64,000 nucleotides of DNA from PHAA01 sp964457945. GTDB taxonomy: Bacteria > Bacillota > Syntrophomonadia > Syntrophomonadales > Syntrophomonadaceae. Both the position numbers and the translations under genes were made by a program. Location: the NCBI GenBank assembly GCA_964457945.1, contig CAYWFX010000003.1, positions 124,001 to 188,000 of the forward strand, read 5' to 3'. This document shows, piece after piece, positions 53,908 through 62,547 of this stretch. The notes under the pieces were generated by a model that saw only the letters and a program-made list of their open reading frames with translations, did not search any database and had not been told where the DNA came from. How positions within the stretch are numbered: position 1 is the first letter of the stretch; each line of letters opens with the position of its first letter.

Positions 53908-54210
53908 TTATGCTTCAACAGCTTTTTGAGTGGTATTTTCAGACTGCTCGACATAAGACTTAACATCGCCATCCAGAAGAGCCTGATTATCGGTTTGACG
54001 ATCTTTGTTAAGACTGCGTACCCGGTCTTTTAAGATTTTGTTATCAGTGCTATAAAACCCTCCACCTTTAAGAACGATCCCAACGTTCTTACTTATTAAC
54101 CTTTGTACATGTCCCCCACATTTCGGACAATCCTGCAGTGCTTCCTCGGTTATCCTCTGCACCTTCTCAAAACGCCCGCAGTTATCACATTTGTAATCAT
54201 AAATAGGCAT
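53908..54210 (-). CDS. FmdB-family zinc-ribbon protein
   Basis: This protein has about 100 residues from ATG at 54210 (after GAGAGGTGA). It starts MPIYDYKCDNCGRFEKVQ and has the second knuckle CPKCGG, giving a four-Cys zinc ribbon as in FmdB regulators. The tail is charged and Gln-rich. It may regulate or bind nucleic acids; this is unproven. Confidence 0.88.
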   Translation of the reverse strand: MPIYDYKCDNCGRFEKVQRITEEALQDCPKCGGHVQRLISKNVGIVLKGGGFYSTDNKILKDRVRSLNKDRQTDNQALLDGDVKSYVEQSENTTQKAVEA

Positions 54211-54260
54211 TACTGTCACCTCTCCAAACTTTTATAAAAATAATCTTAACGGTCTACTGA

Positions 54261-54419
54261 GGGGCTATCAAAGAATAAACTAGTCATTTACTCCGGTCTT
54301 TTTCGCCCTATACTTCGTTATCAAAGCTGGGAATACGTCCAGTATGACTGCTCTTTGACGCCTTGTCTAGTGCGAAAAATCCTCGGAGTATTCTGCCTCA
54401 TTTATTCCTTAATAGTCCC
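54261..54419 (+). repeat. Dispersed MITE-like repeat, copy C (short form, 159 bp)
   Basis: This copy is very similar to copy B over its whole length. The left end is GGGGCTATCAA and the right end TTAATAGTCCC. The right end abuts the stop codon of the CPBP protease gene without spacing. Confidence 0.8.
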
Positions 54420-55133
54420 TTATAACATAGCCCGAGATAAACTAATGTAAATCAGGATAGACATAACTCCATTCCATACCCCGTGGGCAACAGCAGAAAC
54501 CAGAATACTACCACTCTTCTCGTAGATATAGCAGAGCCCTATCCCCCCTAATGCCAAGGGTATCGTACGCCAAAAATCCCAGTGGGCCATACCAAAAACC
54601 AAACCAGCCAGGATAGCTCCCCACACGGGTCCCAGGTGCTTTCTAAATACCGGATAAATCATGCCCCGATAAAAAAGTTCCTCGGACAACGGCGCGAGAA
54701 TTGCCCCAACCACTAAAATAACCAAAAAATCTGAGAGTCTCGTGGCTGACCTCAACATTTCCTCATAGTATTGTGGCTGTAGGTCAGGCTGCAAATATTT
54801 TAACACATAGCCTATGACCAGCACCATAATGATTAGCAATATACCGCCTATAACTCCATAACGGAAATAAGAACCGGGCCGGGCTTTGCTAATACCAAGA
54901 TCTTTCCATTGGCCCCTTGGAAATAATACCGCAAATAGATATACGAAGCCAATGGTGGCCAGAAACTGCACCAGGAATCCAGTGAGGAAAAAGCCCATCT
55001 CTCCTGCTCCCAGCTGGACGGGCAGAAAACCGAGTATTTTTTTTCCCAGCATGCTAGTCAAAATACCGACGGCCATAACCCCTATGTAAACCAGTATGAT
55101 ATCCATAAATCCCCAATGTGGTCTTTCCGTCAA
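54420..55133 (-). CDS. CPBP-family intramembrane metalloprotease
   Basis: This 237-residue protein has about seven membrane helices and the Abi/CPBP motifs: EELFYRGMIYPVFR (catalytic EExxxR), a FGMAHWDFW segment (FxxxH) and the late HGVWNGV (HxxxN). It starts at TTG, 7 bases after GGAGGG. Such proteases act in prenyl-protein processing or in self-immunity to bacteriocins. The role here is unknown. Confidence 0.87.
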   Translation of the reverse strand: MTERPHWGFMDIILVYIGVMAVGILTSMLGKKILGFLPVQLGAGEMGFFLTGFLVQFLATIGFVYLFAVLFPRGQWKDLGISKARPGSYFRYGVIGGILLIIMVLVIGYVLKYLQPDLQPQYYEEMLRSATRLSDFLVILVVGAILAPLSEELFYRGMIYPVFRKHLGPVWGAILAGLVFGMAHWDFWRTIPLALGGIGLCYIYEKSGSILVSAVAHGVWNGVMSILIYISLSRAML

Positions 55134-55208
55134 AGCAGTTCCCTCCTAATCTAACCCATTATACTCTATATGCCCCATTTACGTCCGGCATATTTAACAG
55201 GGAATATA

Positions 55209-55302
55209 ACCCTGCGGGTACCACTGGTGTTCCTTCCAGTCACCAATAAGGTTGCACCCTTCGGGTACTACTAGTGTTCCTTCCAGTCACCAATAAGGTT
55301 GC
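55209..55302 (+). repeat. Tandem pair of a 47-bp repeat also found inside the MITE-like copies
   Basis: Two adjacent copies (55209-55255, 55256-55302) differ at few positions; both contain CGGGTACYACTRGTGTTCCT and CACCAATAAGGTTGC. The same text forms the central insert of repeat copies A and D. So the insert is a mobile or duplicated unit in its own right. Confidence 0.7.
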
Positions 55303-55405
55303 TAGCGCTTACTAATAATGCTGCAAGGAATAAAAGTGCTTATTAAATTAGCTAGATAGGGAATACTATTCTAAAATATTCAATTTATTAACGGAGGTAT
55401 GTTAT

Positions 55406-55882
55406 ATGACGCCTTTGCTTTTCATTTCAATCGTAGCCGTGGTTTTGACCATGCTGGTCTATTGGGTATTAAACACCATTGAAACTGACGAAAAAAGAAT
55501 GACGAGAACCAGCATCTTTGATTTTGAAGCTGCTCCTGAACTGGCGTTAAATGTCGCCGATGAGTTTTATCTAGCCCGTAACACCATTAAAATACAACGC
55601 AGCGATGATGAATATGGTCTGGTCTACTGGAACTTGAGCCGCTCCAAATGGGTGGAGATTTGCGCACAATACGGAATGAGCCTGGATATGCGTCGGATTG
55701 TCCTGCGGGTTAATGAAGCTGGCGAGCAACTTCATTACTCGGATATGTGGGTTAGAACTATCGCTGGTCAATGTCGATTTCGCCTTCAGCCTCAAAAAGC
55801 CTATTATGCAAGCCTGGGAATAAAACGTGAAAAACGCTTCATACCGATTTTAAGCTCCAATACTATAATGTATCAGAGTTAA
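55406..55882 (+). CDS. Membrane-anchored protein with DUF4912-like domain
   Basis: This 158-residue protein starts at an ATG after GGAGG. One N-terminal membrane helix (about 2-22) is followed by a soluble domain whose YGLVYWNLSRSKW strand and following WVRTIAGQCRFRL pattern recall DUF4912, a fold of unknown function. It is not convincingly assigned. Confidence 0.5.
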   Translation: MTPLLFISIVAVVLTMLVYWVLNTIETDEKRMTRTSIFDFEAAPELALNVADEFYLARNTIKIQRSDDEYGLVYWNLSRSKWVEICAQYGMSLDMRRIVLRVNEAGEQLHYSDMWVRTIAGQCRFRLQPQKAYYASLGIKREKRFIPILSSNTIMYQS

Positions 55883-55897
55883 GAAACGGCTCTTATC

Positions 55898-56359
55898 TTA
55901 ATTGCCTGGCAAAACAGCAACCCCTAAAGCCAGATGATCCCAGAGAGTTTTTTTCACTTGTTCAACTTGATGTTGCTCACAATTAACAATGAGAAACAGC
56001 TCTCCATTATTATCAGTGCGTCTTTCTTTCGAATGTTTCAGCTTGCTGAATGAAATATCGAGCAGTAAACCGACCAGGAATCCTCCTAACAATCCCAATA
56101 ATCCCCATATTATCGGCCCCCATGCCAGCACGAAGCCATATATAACCCCCACAACCATGCAGGCAGTGCCAAGGATCGCTCCCCCATCAAACATGCTAAT
56201 CCCATCAGCATGATGAATAGTATCTAATATATTGCGCTTTTCCCCCCTTATTTCCAGGGGCACGGCTAGTATCTGTTCTTTCTTAACACCCAGTTCTTCC
56301 ACCTTAGCAATAGCTATTTCGGTATGAAGGGAATAATGAAACGATGCTACCAGGTACAT
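55898..56359 (-). CDS. Membrane protein with central Gly-rich hydrophobic hairpin
   Basis: This protein has about 153 residues (ATG at 56359, 8 bases after GGAGG). The N-terminal 50 residues read as a ferredoxin-like alpha/beta unit (YLVASFHYSLHTEIAIAKVEEL). Two Gly-rich membrane stretches follow (about 60-105), then a second beta-alpha-beta segment. The layout resembles YflT/GsiB-like or DUF1269 stress proteins. The function is unknown. Confidence 0.5.
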   Translation of the reverse strand: MYLVASFHYSLHTEIAIAKVEELGVKKEQILAVPLEIRGEKRNILDTIHHADGISMFDGGAILGTACMVVGVIYGFVLAWGPIIWGLLGLLGGFLVGLLLDISFSKLKHSKERRTDNNGELFLIVNCEQHQVEQVKKTLWDHLALGVAVLPGN

Positions 56360-56380
56360 TTGCATTCCTCCTTATACAGA

Positions 56381-57151
56381 TTATATTGGCATTTTGAACA
56401 GGTGACTCTGATAATTATTTCTTAGGAACTGGGCCTGTTCCTGATCAAATATCTTATTTATCTCCACTGATTTTGCATAGGCATCGTAAATACTAAAACA
56501 ATAAAAAGAAGGCACGTTCAAGAGCCACTGCCAATCAACTACCGCTTTTGCTTGGGCAAATTCTCCTAATGCGGTGTAGTGAATAGCTGGAAGGAAGTGC
56601 GCAAAATACATAATTGATGCTCCTCCTATCATCATAAATAGAGCTTGAACAAGTGTCATGCAATAAAGGTGACCTGCCCCCGGTATTAATATGGCCCAGG
56701 CCAGAGCTACCCAGGGATTCCGTTTGTCCATAGCATTAATTCCTACCGACCCAATAGCCATCGGAACCATTGGAGCATTTTCGTGGTCAGCCAGAACTGA
56801 ATACTTGTTTATCTCTATAGACACCCGGTAACTATCCCATACTGAATACACCAGTATTCCACAGTAAAGCAGTAACAATTGCGTATTTAAGACCTGTTTG
56901 GCCATGGCAAAATTACCGGTGAAGCTGTATAAAATGGCTAGATTAAGGTTTGACTTCAGATTTATCACCAGTTCACCGATGAATAAAAAAATCCCTTTGG
57001 CAGTACTAATTACTCTTAGATGTCCAAATCCGGGATAAGCTAACGACCACCAGGCAACTACCAATGGATTTCGCAAATGAAAGGCATTGATGGAGTATCC
57101 TGATAGTGCAACTTTAGGTCGGCGTACTATTTGATTCTGTGTTTGTTGCAA
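56381..57151 (-). CDS. Membrane protein made of two homologous halves
   Basis: This protein has about 256 residues from the TTG at 57151 (9 bases after GAGGTG). The two halves repeat one pattern: INAFHLRNPLVVAWWSLAYPGFGH in the first and INAMDKRNPWVALAWAILIPGAGH in the second, each followed by two membrane helices and YDAYAKSVEINK-like endings (first half DSYRVSIEINK). It looks like an ancient tandem duplication. The family and function are not recognised. Confidence 0.6.
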   Translation of the reverse strand: MQQTQNQIVRRPKVALSGYSINAFHLRNPLVVAWWSLAYPGFGHLRVISTAKGIFLFIGELVINLKSNLNLAILYSFTGNFAMAKQVLNTQLLLLYCGILVYSVWDSYRVSIEINKYSVLADHENAPMVPMAIGSVGINAMDKRNPWVALAWAILIPGAGHLYCMTLVQALFMMIGGASIMYFAHFLPAIHYTALGEFAQAKAVVDWQWLLNVPSFYCFSIYDAYAKSVEINKIFDQEQAQFLRNNYQSHLFKMPI

Positions 57152-57195
57152 TCCAAATAACACCTCGTTTCTGGCATAGAAATCTATCTAGTCAC

Positions 57196-57762
57196 CTAAT
57201 ATGATTCTTCACTGCCGTGCTGGCAGGCCATAATCTTCTCCACTACCCATTTCCAAAAGACTGCCAGCGCGAAATAAATCGGAAACGAATAAATACTTTT
57301 CCAGGTATATAGTTGATAAAGCCCCAGCCCTTCCATAGCTTTTTCCAAAGCAAATGCAAAGACTGCTGCCAATATAACGCTGGCTATAATAAAAGGTTTC
57401 CATTCCGAAAAGTACTGATAAACCAGCATGTAGATTACCGGAATAAGCACATAATCAATGGGGAACAATCGGGGTATAAAGGGAAGCATTACATCTGGAT
57501 ATCCCCAGAAAACAGCTTGTGTACCCCATTCGTCCATTAATGTTGAAGTCATAGTCACCAGTAAGCCATAAGCCAATATTTCCAAAACTCTTTTACGATC
57601 AACTAGTTTCCACCAAATTATCCAAGGCGCGATAGTCAAAACCACGTTTAACCACCAGGTCCATTTATATAAATCGTCCTGCAGCCAATGGGCCACCGTC
57701 AAGTCTTGTAATTCTCTTCTGGCTTTAATTATTTCTTCAAACGAAACCCTTTCTCCATTCAA
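57196..57762 (-). CDS. CBO0543-like multi-pass membrane protein
   Basis: This 188-residue protein has five or six membrane helices, the first preceded by a charged N-terminus. The W-rich segment TWWLNVVLTIAPWIIWWKLVDRKR and the stretch FPIDYVLIPVIYMLVYQYF fit the CBO0543 family, common in spore-forming Firmicutes. The function is unknown. The start is TTG after GAGTGGGG. Confidence 0.7.
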   Translation of the reverse strand: MNGERVSFEEIIKARRELQDLTVAHWLQDDLYKWTWWLNVVLTIAPWIIWWKLVDRKRVLEILAYGLLVTMTSTLMDEWGTQAVFWGYPDVMLPFIPRLFPIDYVLIPVIYMLVYQYFSEWKPFIIASVILAAVFAFALEKAMEGLGLYQLYTWKSIYSFPIYFALAVFWKWVVEKIMACQHGSEESY

Positions 57763-57834
57763 TCTAGCCCCACTCTTCCTTTCTCGTTAATTTCATCAAA
57801 TCAAGTATGCCCTCCCCTAGCTGGATTATGCCTA

Positions 57835-58040
57835 GGGGCTATCAATAAACAAACCTGACAGAATACTCCGAGGATTTTTCACGCTAGACAAGGCGTCACC
57901 CTCCGGGTACTACTGGTGCTCCCTAGCGGTCGCCAATAATGTTGCAAAGCGCAGTCATACTGACGTATTTCCAGCTTTGAGAACGAAGTATAGCGTGAAA
58001 AAGACCGGAGAAAATGACTGGTTTATTTATTGATAGTCCC
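57835..58040 (-). repeat. Dispersed MITE-like repeat, copy D (long form, 206 bp, inverted)
   Basis: This is the same element as copy A in the opposite orientation, including the central insert. The ends are GGGGCTATCAA and TTGATAGTCCC. Its right end shares one base with the TAG stop codon of the gerAC gene. Confidence 0.8.
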
Positions 58041-59176
58041 TAGGTCAATTCCCCTACATTTATTAGCTTCATGTTTACATTTATCTGGATAGTGACATTC
58101 TCTATAAAATCCTCATCAACTCTGTCCTGCAGCTCTTCTTCCCATTTGGCCAGAGCATATTTGCTTATATCGATGCAGTCTACTTTATATTCCTCCTGCA
58201 TTTTCTTAATAAATTTATTACAATCCTCTTTGACATCAGACGCTATTTGATCTTCAATCATCTTCCGCAGGTCTTCATTTTCAGTAAATAATTTTCCAAA
58301 TTGGTGTTCAACCAGATTTCCTGCCAGCATAATAGTTATCTGAAAGACATATTCATCACCGCTCTGCTCCACCTTTACTTTGCGACTATTATGTAAATCA
58401 ACTGAGCCCTTATCTAGTATTCTGCCATCTCTCTTTATGATAAATGCTATATTACCAGTTGATTCAATACCCCGCAGCATCATTAGGGAACGAGTTTCGT
58501 CCAAATTGGCCTTAGCTATCATTTTGTCTTTCCTGAAAATGGCAGCGCCTACAAATTCCGCTTGTTTATCCTGGGCTTTTAACAACGGCATGATAGGATT
58601 TTTACCTGGTGCTTGAAAAACTTCAAACTGGTGCAGAGTGGTGACCGGAATAAACACCCGTTTATCAGATTGCCTTAAGAGCCCCTTGAGAAAATCCCCC
58701 ATATTAGGGTAGTCTTCTACCGGAGCATTTAGGATATTTTCTCCCCTTCCTTCAGCAACCGCTAAATTCTGAATATTAGAAATTAGCGGACCTCGTAACA
58801 GCGCTTCAAAAACATTATATAAACCTGTATTGGACAGGTCTTCTCCTAAGATTAAAATCCCTTGGACACCCGGCGAATATGTCCCAGGGAACGAATAAGG
58901 CTTTTGGCCACGGCTTTTACCAACCGTTATTCCCGATGTTTTCTCAATTCTAAAATTTGATTTGACATTCGGATCAAGGTTTGGAAGTATGGTCGTTAAA
59001 TCAAGCATCTGTTCTTCTTGATCCTTTTTACTCGCGGCAGCTTTAGTCTCTTCGTGCAGATCATAGGAGACAGCTAAGGGGAAATTCACTTTATTAATAT
59101 CACGATAATCCCAGCAACCTGAAAGGCCAATAATCTGTAATCCAATGATGAAAAGCAGCCCGAGTTTTCTAAACAC
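58040..59176 (-). CDS. Spore germination receptor lipoprotein, GerAC/Ger(x)C family (second copy)
   Basis: This protein has about 378 residues from the GTG at 59176 (6 bases after AAGGTGG). The signal peptide ends in the lipobox LSGCWDYRDIN, the hallmark of Ger(x)C proteins. It is the C subunit of a germinant receptor on the spore inner membrane. It overlaps the preceding gerAB by 8 bases and is close in sequence to the other gerAC here. Confidence 0.9.
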   Translation of the reverse strand: MFRKLGLLFIIGLQIIGLSGCWDYRDINKVNFPLAVSYDLHEETKAAASKKDQEEQMLDLTTILPNLDPNVKSNFRIEKTSGITVGKSRGQKPYSFPGTYSPGVQGILILGEDLSNTGLYNVFEALLRGPLISNIQNLAVAEGRGENILNAPVEDYPNMGDFLKGLLRQSDKRVFIPVTTLHQFEVFQAPGKNPIMPLLKAQDKQAEFVGAAIFRKDKMIAKANLDETRSLMMLRGIESTGNIAFIIKRDGRILDKGSVDLHNSRKVKVEQSGDEYVFQITIMLAGNLVEHQFGKLFTENEDLRKMIEDQIASDVKEDCNKFIKKMQEEYKVDCIDISKYALAKWEEELQDRVDEDFIENVTIQINVNMKLINVGELT

Positions 59177-60272
59177 TCTTTTCCACCTTCCCTCCCCGCC
59201 AAAACACTGCCATATGAAAAAGCAAAGGATAGCCAAGCCCTATTACGAAAAAGACATATCCGGCATAATCTGCCAGCTTGAAAGCTGCTAAAGCATCATT
59301 AGGAATAAGGGCCAGTATATACAGGCCCAGCCCAATAAACATTAAAGAATAGGTATTATATTTTTGTTCATCAATATTTAACAACTGGCTTAACGATAAG
59401 GAAGCAGCAAAGCACATGTTAAGCGCTGGCCTGGCACCCGTTCCCAGCCAGAAAAACAGGAATATAAACTCCAAACGCTCAAATAATGGTACTTGGGTAA
59501 TCTTAAGCAAGATCAAACCAGGCCATATTATCTTTTGCAGAGCAATCACTCCGAAAACCAATTGACATATTACAACCATAGCCAGATATAGCAGCACTGT
59601 TATCAATAGAGCCATACATCCCGCTTTTAAAACCTCCTCCTTCTTGCTTACCAGCGAATAGAACACCAGGAGGATTTCGGTACCGGCATAGTAATAAGAA
59701 GCAGCTATAGCTCCACTGACAATCTTGCCCAACCCCGCATGACCTACGGGTAAAAGGTTGGTATAGTCTGACTGCCCCAGAGGTATTAGTAATACTAAGA
59801 GAGCTACTAAGAGGAGATAGAACATTAACTCATTTAACCTTCCTATTACTCTCGCTCCTTTAGTCCCAACATATATAATTACCAATACATACATAAACAG
59901 TACTACTGCCAGTGGTGTTTGGGGTAAAAGATACAGCTTGGTAACCTCAGAAAAAATACGTACTACAATAGACTCAAAAAATATTACATAAGCAATGAAC
60001 AGGCTTATCAGCAATGACCCTATTCGCTTGCCAAAAAGTGCCTGGGCCATCTGGGTAAAAACCATCTCTGGCATACTTCTCCCTAAACGTTCAATCAAGT
60101 ATATGGAAAGAAATGGAACTATGGCTCCCAGGATTACAGCCATCCAAGCATCCTTCCCCGCTTTGCCAGTAATAAGTCTTGGTAAGCTAAAGATGCCCAG
60201 ACCCATTTGTGACCCGACAATAATGAATATTAACTGTTTGCTGCTAATCATTGAGCCTGCTTTATCCTTCAA
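59169..60272 (-). CDS. Spore germination receptor permease, GerAB family (second copy)
   Basis: This 367-residue protein has ten membrane helices of the amino-acid permease type and is the likely germinant-binding B subunit. It starts at TTG. It is closely similar to the GerAB encoded at 61.4-62.5 kb (both begin MKDKAGSMISSKQLIF), pointing to tandem duplication of a gerAB-gerAC pair. Confidence 0.9.
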   Translation of the reverse strand: MKDKAGSMISSKQLIFIIVGSQMGLGIFSLPRLITGKAGKDAWMAVILGAIVPFLSIYLIERLGRSMPEMVFTQMAQALFGKRIGSLLISLFIAYVIFFESIVVRIFSEVTKLYLLPQTPLAVVLFMYVLVIIYVGTKGARVIGRLNELMFYLLLVALLVLLIPLGQSDYTNLLPVGHAGLGKIVSGAIAASYYYAGTEILLVFYSLVSKKEEVLKAGCMALLITVLLYLAMVVICQLVFGVIALQKIIWPGLILLKITQVPLFERLEFIFLFFWLGTGARPALNMCFAASLSLSQLLNIDEQKYNTYSLMFIGLGLYILALIPNDALAAFKLADYAGYVFFVIGLGYPLLFHMAVFWRGGKVEKSV

Positions 60273-60311
60273 TTTATTACTGCCCCTTTTTACATTCCCC
60301 GGTCTTAACCC

Positions 60312-61451
60312 CTAGGTTAATTCCCCTACATTTTTCAACTTCATTTTGACCTCAACATTAATATTGACATTTCCAATAAAATCCTGATCAACCTTATTTT
60401 TTAATTCTTTTCTCCACTTGGCTAGGGCATATTTGCTTATATCTATGCAGTCTACCTGGTATTGCTCCTGCATTTTTTGGATGAATTTTTGACAATCCTC
60501 TGTAATATCAGCTGCTATTTGATCTTCAATCATTTTGCGCAAGTCTTCGTTTTCAGTAAATAATTTTCCAAACTGGTGTTCGACAAGGTTTCCTTCCAGC
60601 ATAATCGTTATCTGAAAGGTAAAATCATCACCGTTCCTTTCTACCTTTACCTTGCGACTATTCTTTAGATCAACGGAGCCCTTATCCAGTATCTGGCCAT
60701 CTCTCTCTAAAATAAATGGAATATTGCCAGTGGCTTTAATACCGCGCAGCATCATCAGAATACGAGTCTCATCCAAATTTGCCTTGCCTATCATTTTATC
60801 CTTTTTGAAAATGGCAGTACCTGCAACCTCCACTTTTTCATCCTTTAAGGTCAGCAAAGGCATAATTGGGTTTTTGCCCGGGGCTATATTAACCCCAAAA
60901 TGGAACAAGGTACTGGACGGAATAAAAGCTCTGTTTTGCGATTTTTGCAAGAGTCCCCTGAGATATTCTGCCATACTGGGATAATCCTTGGTAGGGACAC
61001 GCAGAATACTTTCTGCCCTGCCTTCTGCAACCGCAAAATCCTCCGTCTTAGGAATTTGAGCTCCCCTCCTTAGCGCTTCGACAACATTATTTATACCTCT
61101 ATTGGCAGCTAAGTCTTCTCCAAAAATGATGACCGCAGCAACACCGGGCGAATATGTTCCCGGGGACGAATATGCCTTTTGCCCACGAGCATTACCAATC
61201 ATTAGTCCCGATGTTTTCTCAATTCTAAATGGTACCTTTACGTCCTCAGAAATATTAGGAATTATCACCGTTAAATCAACCATCTGCTCTTCTTCCTCCT
61301 GCTTAGTCACAGCAGTTTTGCTTGCCTCGTGCAGGTCATAGGCTCCGGTCGTGGGAAAATTAGCTTTATTAATGTCACGGTAATCCCAGCAGCCCGAAAG
61401 TGAAATCATCTGTACCCCTATGATAAAAACCAGCAGTAGTTTTTTAGCCAT
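60312..61451 (-). CDS. Spore germination receptor lipoprotein, GerAC/Ger(x)C family (first copy)
   Basis: This 379-residue protein has a lipobox (LSGCWDYRDIN) at about residue 20. It overlaps the upstream gerAB by 8 bases. Very similar stretches in the two gerAC products (for example EHQFGKLFTENEDLRKMIED) show recent duplication. Confidence 0.9.
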   Translation of the reverse strand: MAKKLLLVFIIGVQMISLSGCWDYRDINKANFPTTGAYDLHEASKTAVTKQEEEEQMVDLTVIIPNISEDVKVPFRIEKTSGLMIGNARGQKAYSSPGTYSPGVAAVIIFGEDLAANRGINNVVEALRRGAQIPKTEDFAVAEGRAESILRVPTKDYPSMAEYLRGLLQKSQNRAFIPSSTLFHFGVNIAPGKNPIMPLLTLKDEKVEVAGTAIFKKDKMIGKANLDETRILMMLRGIKATGNIPFILERDGQILDKGSVDLKNSRKVKVERNGDDFTFQITIMLEGNLVEHQFGKLFTENEDLRKMIEDQIAADITEDCQKFIQKMQEQYQVDCIDISKYALAKWRKELKNKVDQDFIGNVNINVEVKMKLKNVGELT

Positions 61452-62547
61452 TCTCTCCTACCTTCCCCGGGCGCAAGAACGCCGCCATATGATAGAGCAG
61501 GGGATAGCCAAGCCCTATAATAAAAAAAGCATACCCGGCATAATCAGCCCATTTAAATGTCACTAAAATATCATGGGGAAGCAGAGCAAGTATATACATC
61601 CCCAAGCCAATCAGCATCATAATATAGGGCAGGTATTTTTTTTCATCGATTTTGAACAGCTGGCTTAAGGATAAGGAAGCGGCAAAGCCCATATTAACCA
61701 ATGGTCTTGCTCCCATTCCCATCCAAAAAAACAGGAATACAAACTCCAAGCGTTCAAATACAGGTATTTGGGAAACCTTGAGCAGTAATAAACCTGGCCA
61801 CATTATTCTTTGCATACTAGTTACTCCAAAGACCAATTCGCATATAATTACCATACCCAGATAGAATAGCGTTGTTATGGCCAGAGCTGTAGCGCCCGCC
61901 TTCAAAACCTCATCCTTCTTAATTACCAGAGTATATAAAACCAGCAGTATCTCTATACCTTGATAACTATAGGGAGTTGTCAGAGCTCCGCTGACAATCC
62001 CCTCCAGCCCCGCCTCACCTACCGGTAAAATATTGGTATAGTCCGCCTGTCCCAGAGGTATTAGTAATATTAAAAGGTTAAGCAAGAGAAGATAGAATAG
62101 CAGTTCATTTAACCTCGCAATTACTCTTAGCCCTTTAGTTCCAATATAGATCATAGTAAAGATAAACATAAAGAGTATGACAGCAAGAGGCGTTTTAGGC
62201 AAAACAAACAGCTTGGTAACTTCGGAAAGAATACGCACGATTACGGATTCAAAGAATATAATATAGGCCACAAACATGACTACCAGAAATGAACCTATTA
62301 TCTTGCCAAATAGGGCCTCTGTCATCTGGGTAAAACCCATTTCCGGCATACGCCGGCCCAAACGTTCAATAAGGTATAGGGAAATAAACGGAACTAAAGC
62401 TCCCATGAGAACGGCGATCCACGCATCCTCCCCCGCTTCAGCCGAGACCAGTCTCGGCAGGCTAAAGATTCCAGTAGCAACCTGGGCCCCGACAATCATG
62501 AAGATTAGTTGTTTGCTGCTAATCATGGAACCCGCTTTATCCTTCAC
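61444..62547 (-). CDS. Spore germination receptor permease, GerAB family (first copy)
   Basis: This 367-residue, ten-helix permease is the B subunit of the germinant receptor. It overlaps the gerAA end by 11 bases. Differences from the other copy concentrate in loops and in helices that may define the germinant. Confidence 0.9.
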   Translation of the reverse strand: MKDKAGSMISSKQLIFMIVGAQVATGIFSLPRLVSAEAGEDAWIAVLMGALVPFISLYLIERLGRRMPEMGFTQMTEALFGKIIGSFLVVMFVAYIIFFESVIVRILSEVTKLFVLPKTPLAVILFMFIFTMIYIGTKGLRVIARLNELLFYLLLLNLLILLIPLGQADYTNILPVGEAGLEGIVSGALTTPYSYQGIEILLVLYTLVIKKDEVLKAGATALAITTLFYLGMVIICELVFGVTSMQRIMWPGLLLLKVSQIPVFERLEFVFLFFWMGMGARPLVNMGFAASLSLSQLFKIDEKKYLPYIMMLIGLGMYILALLPHDILVTFKWADYAGYAFFIIGLGYPLLYHMAAFLRPGKVGENG

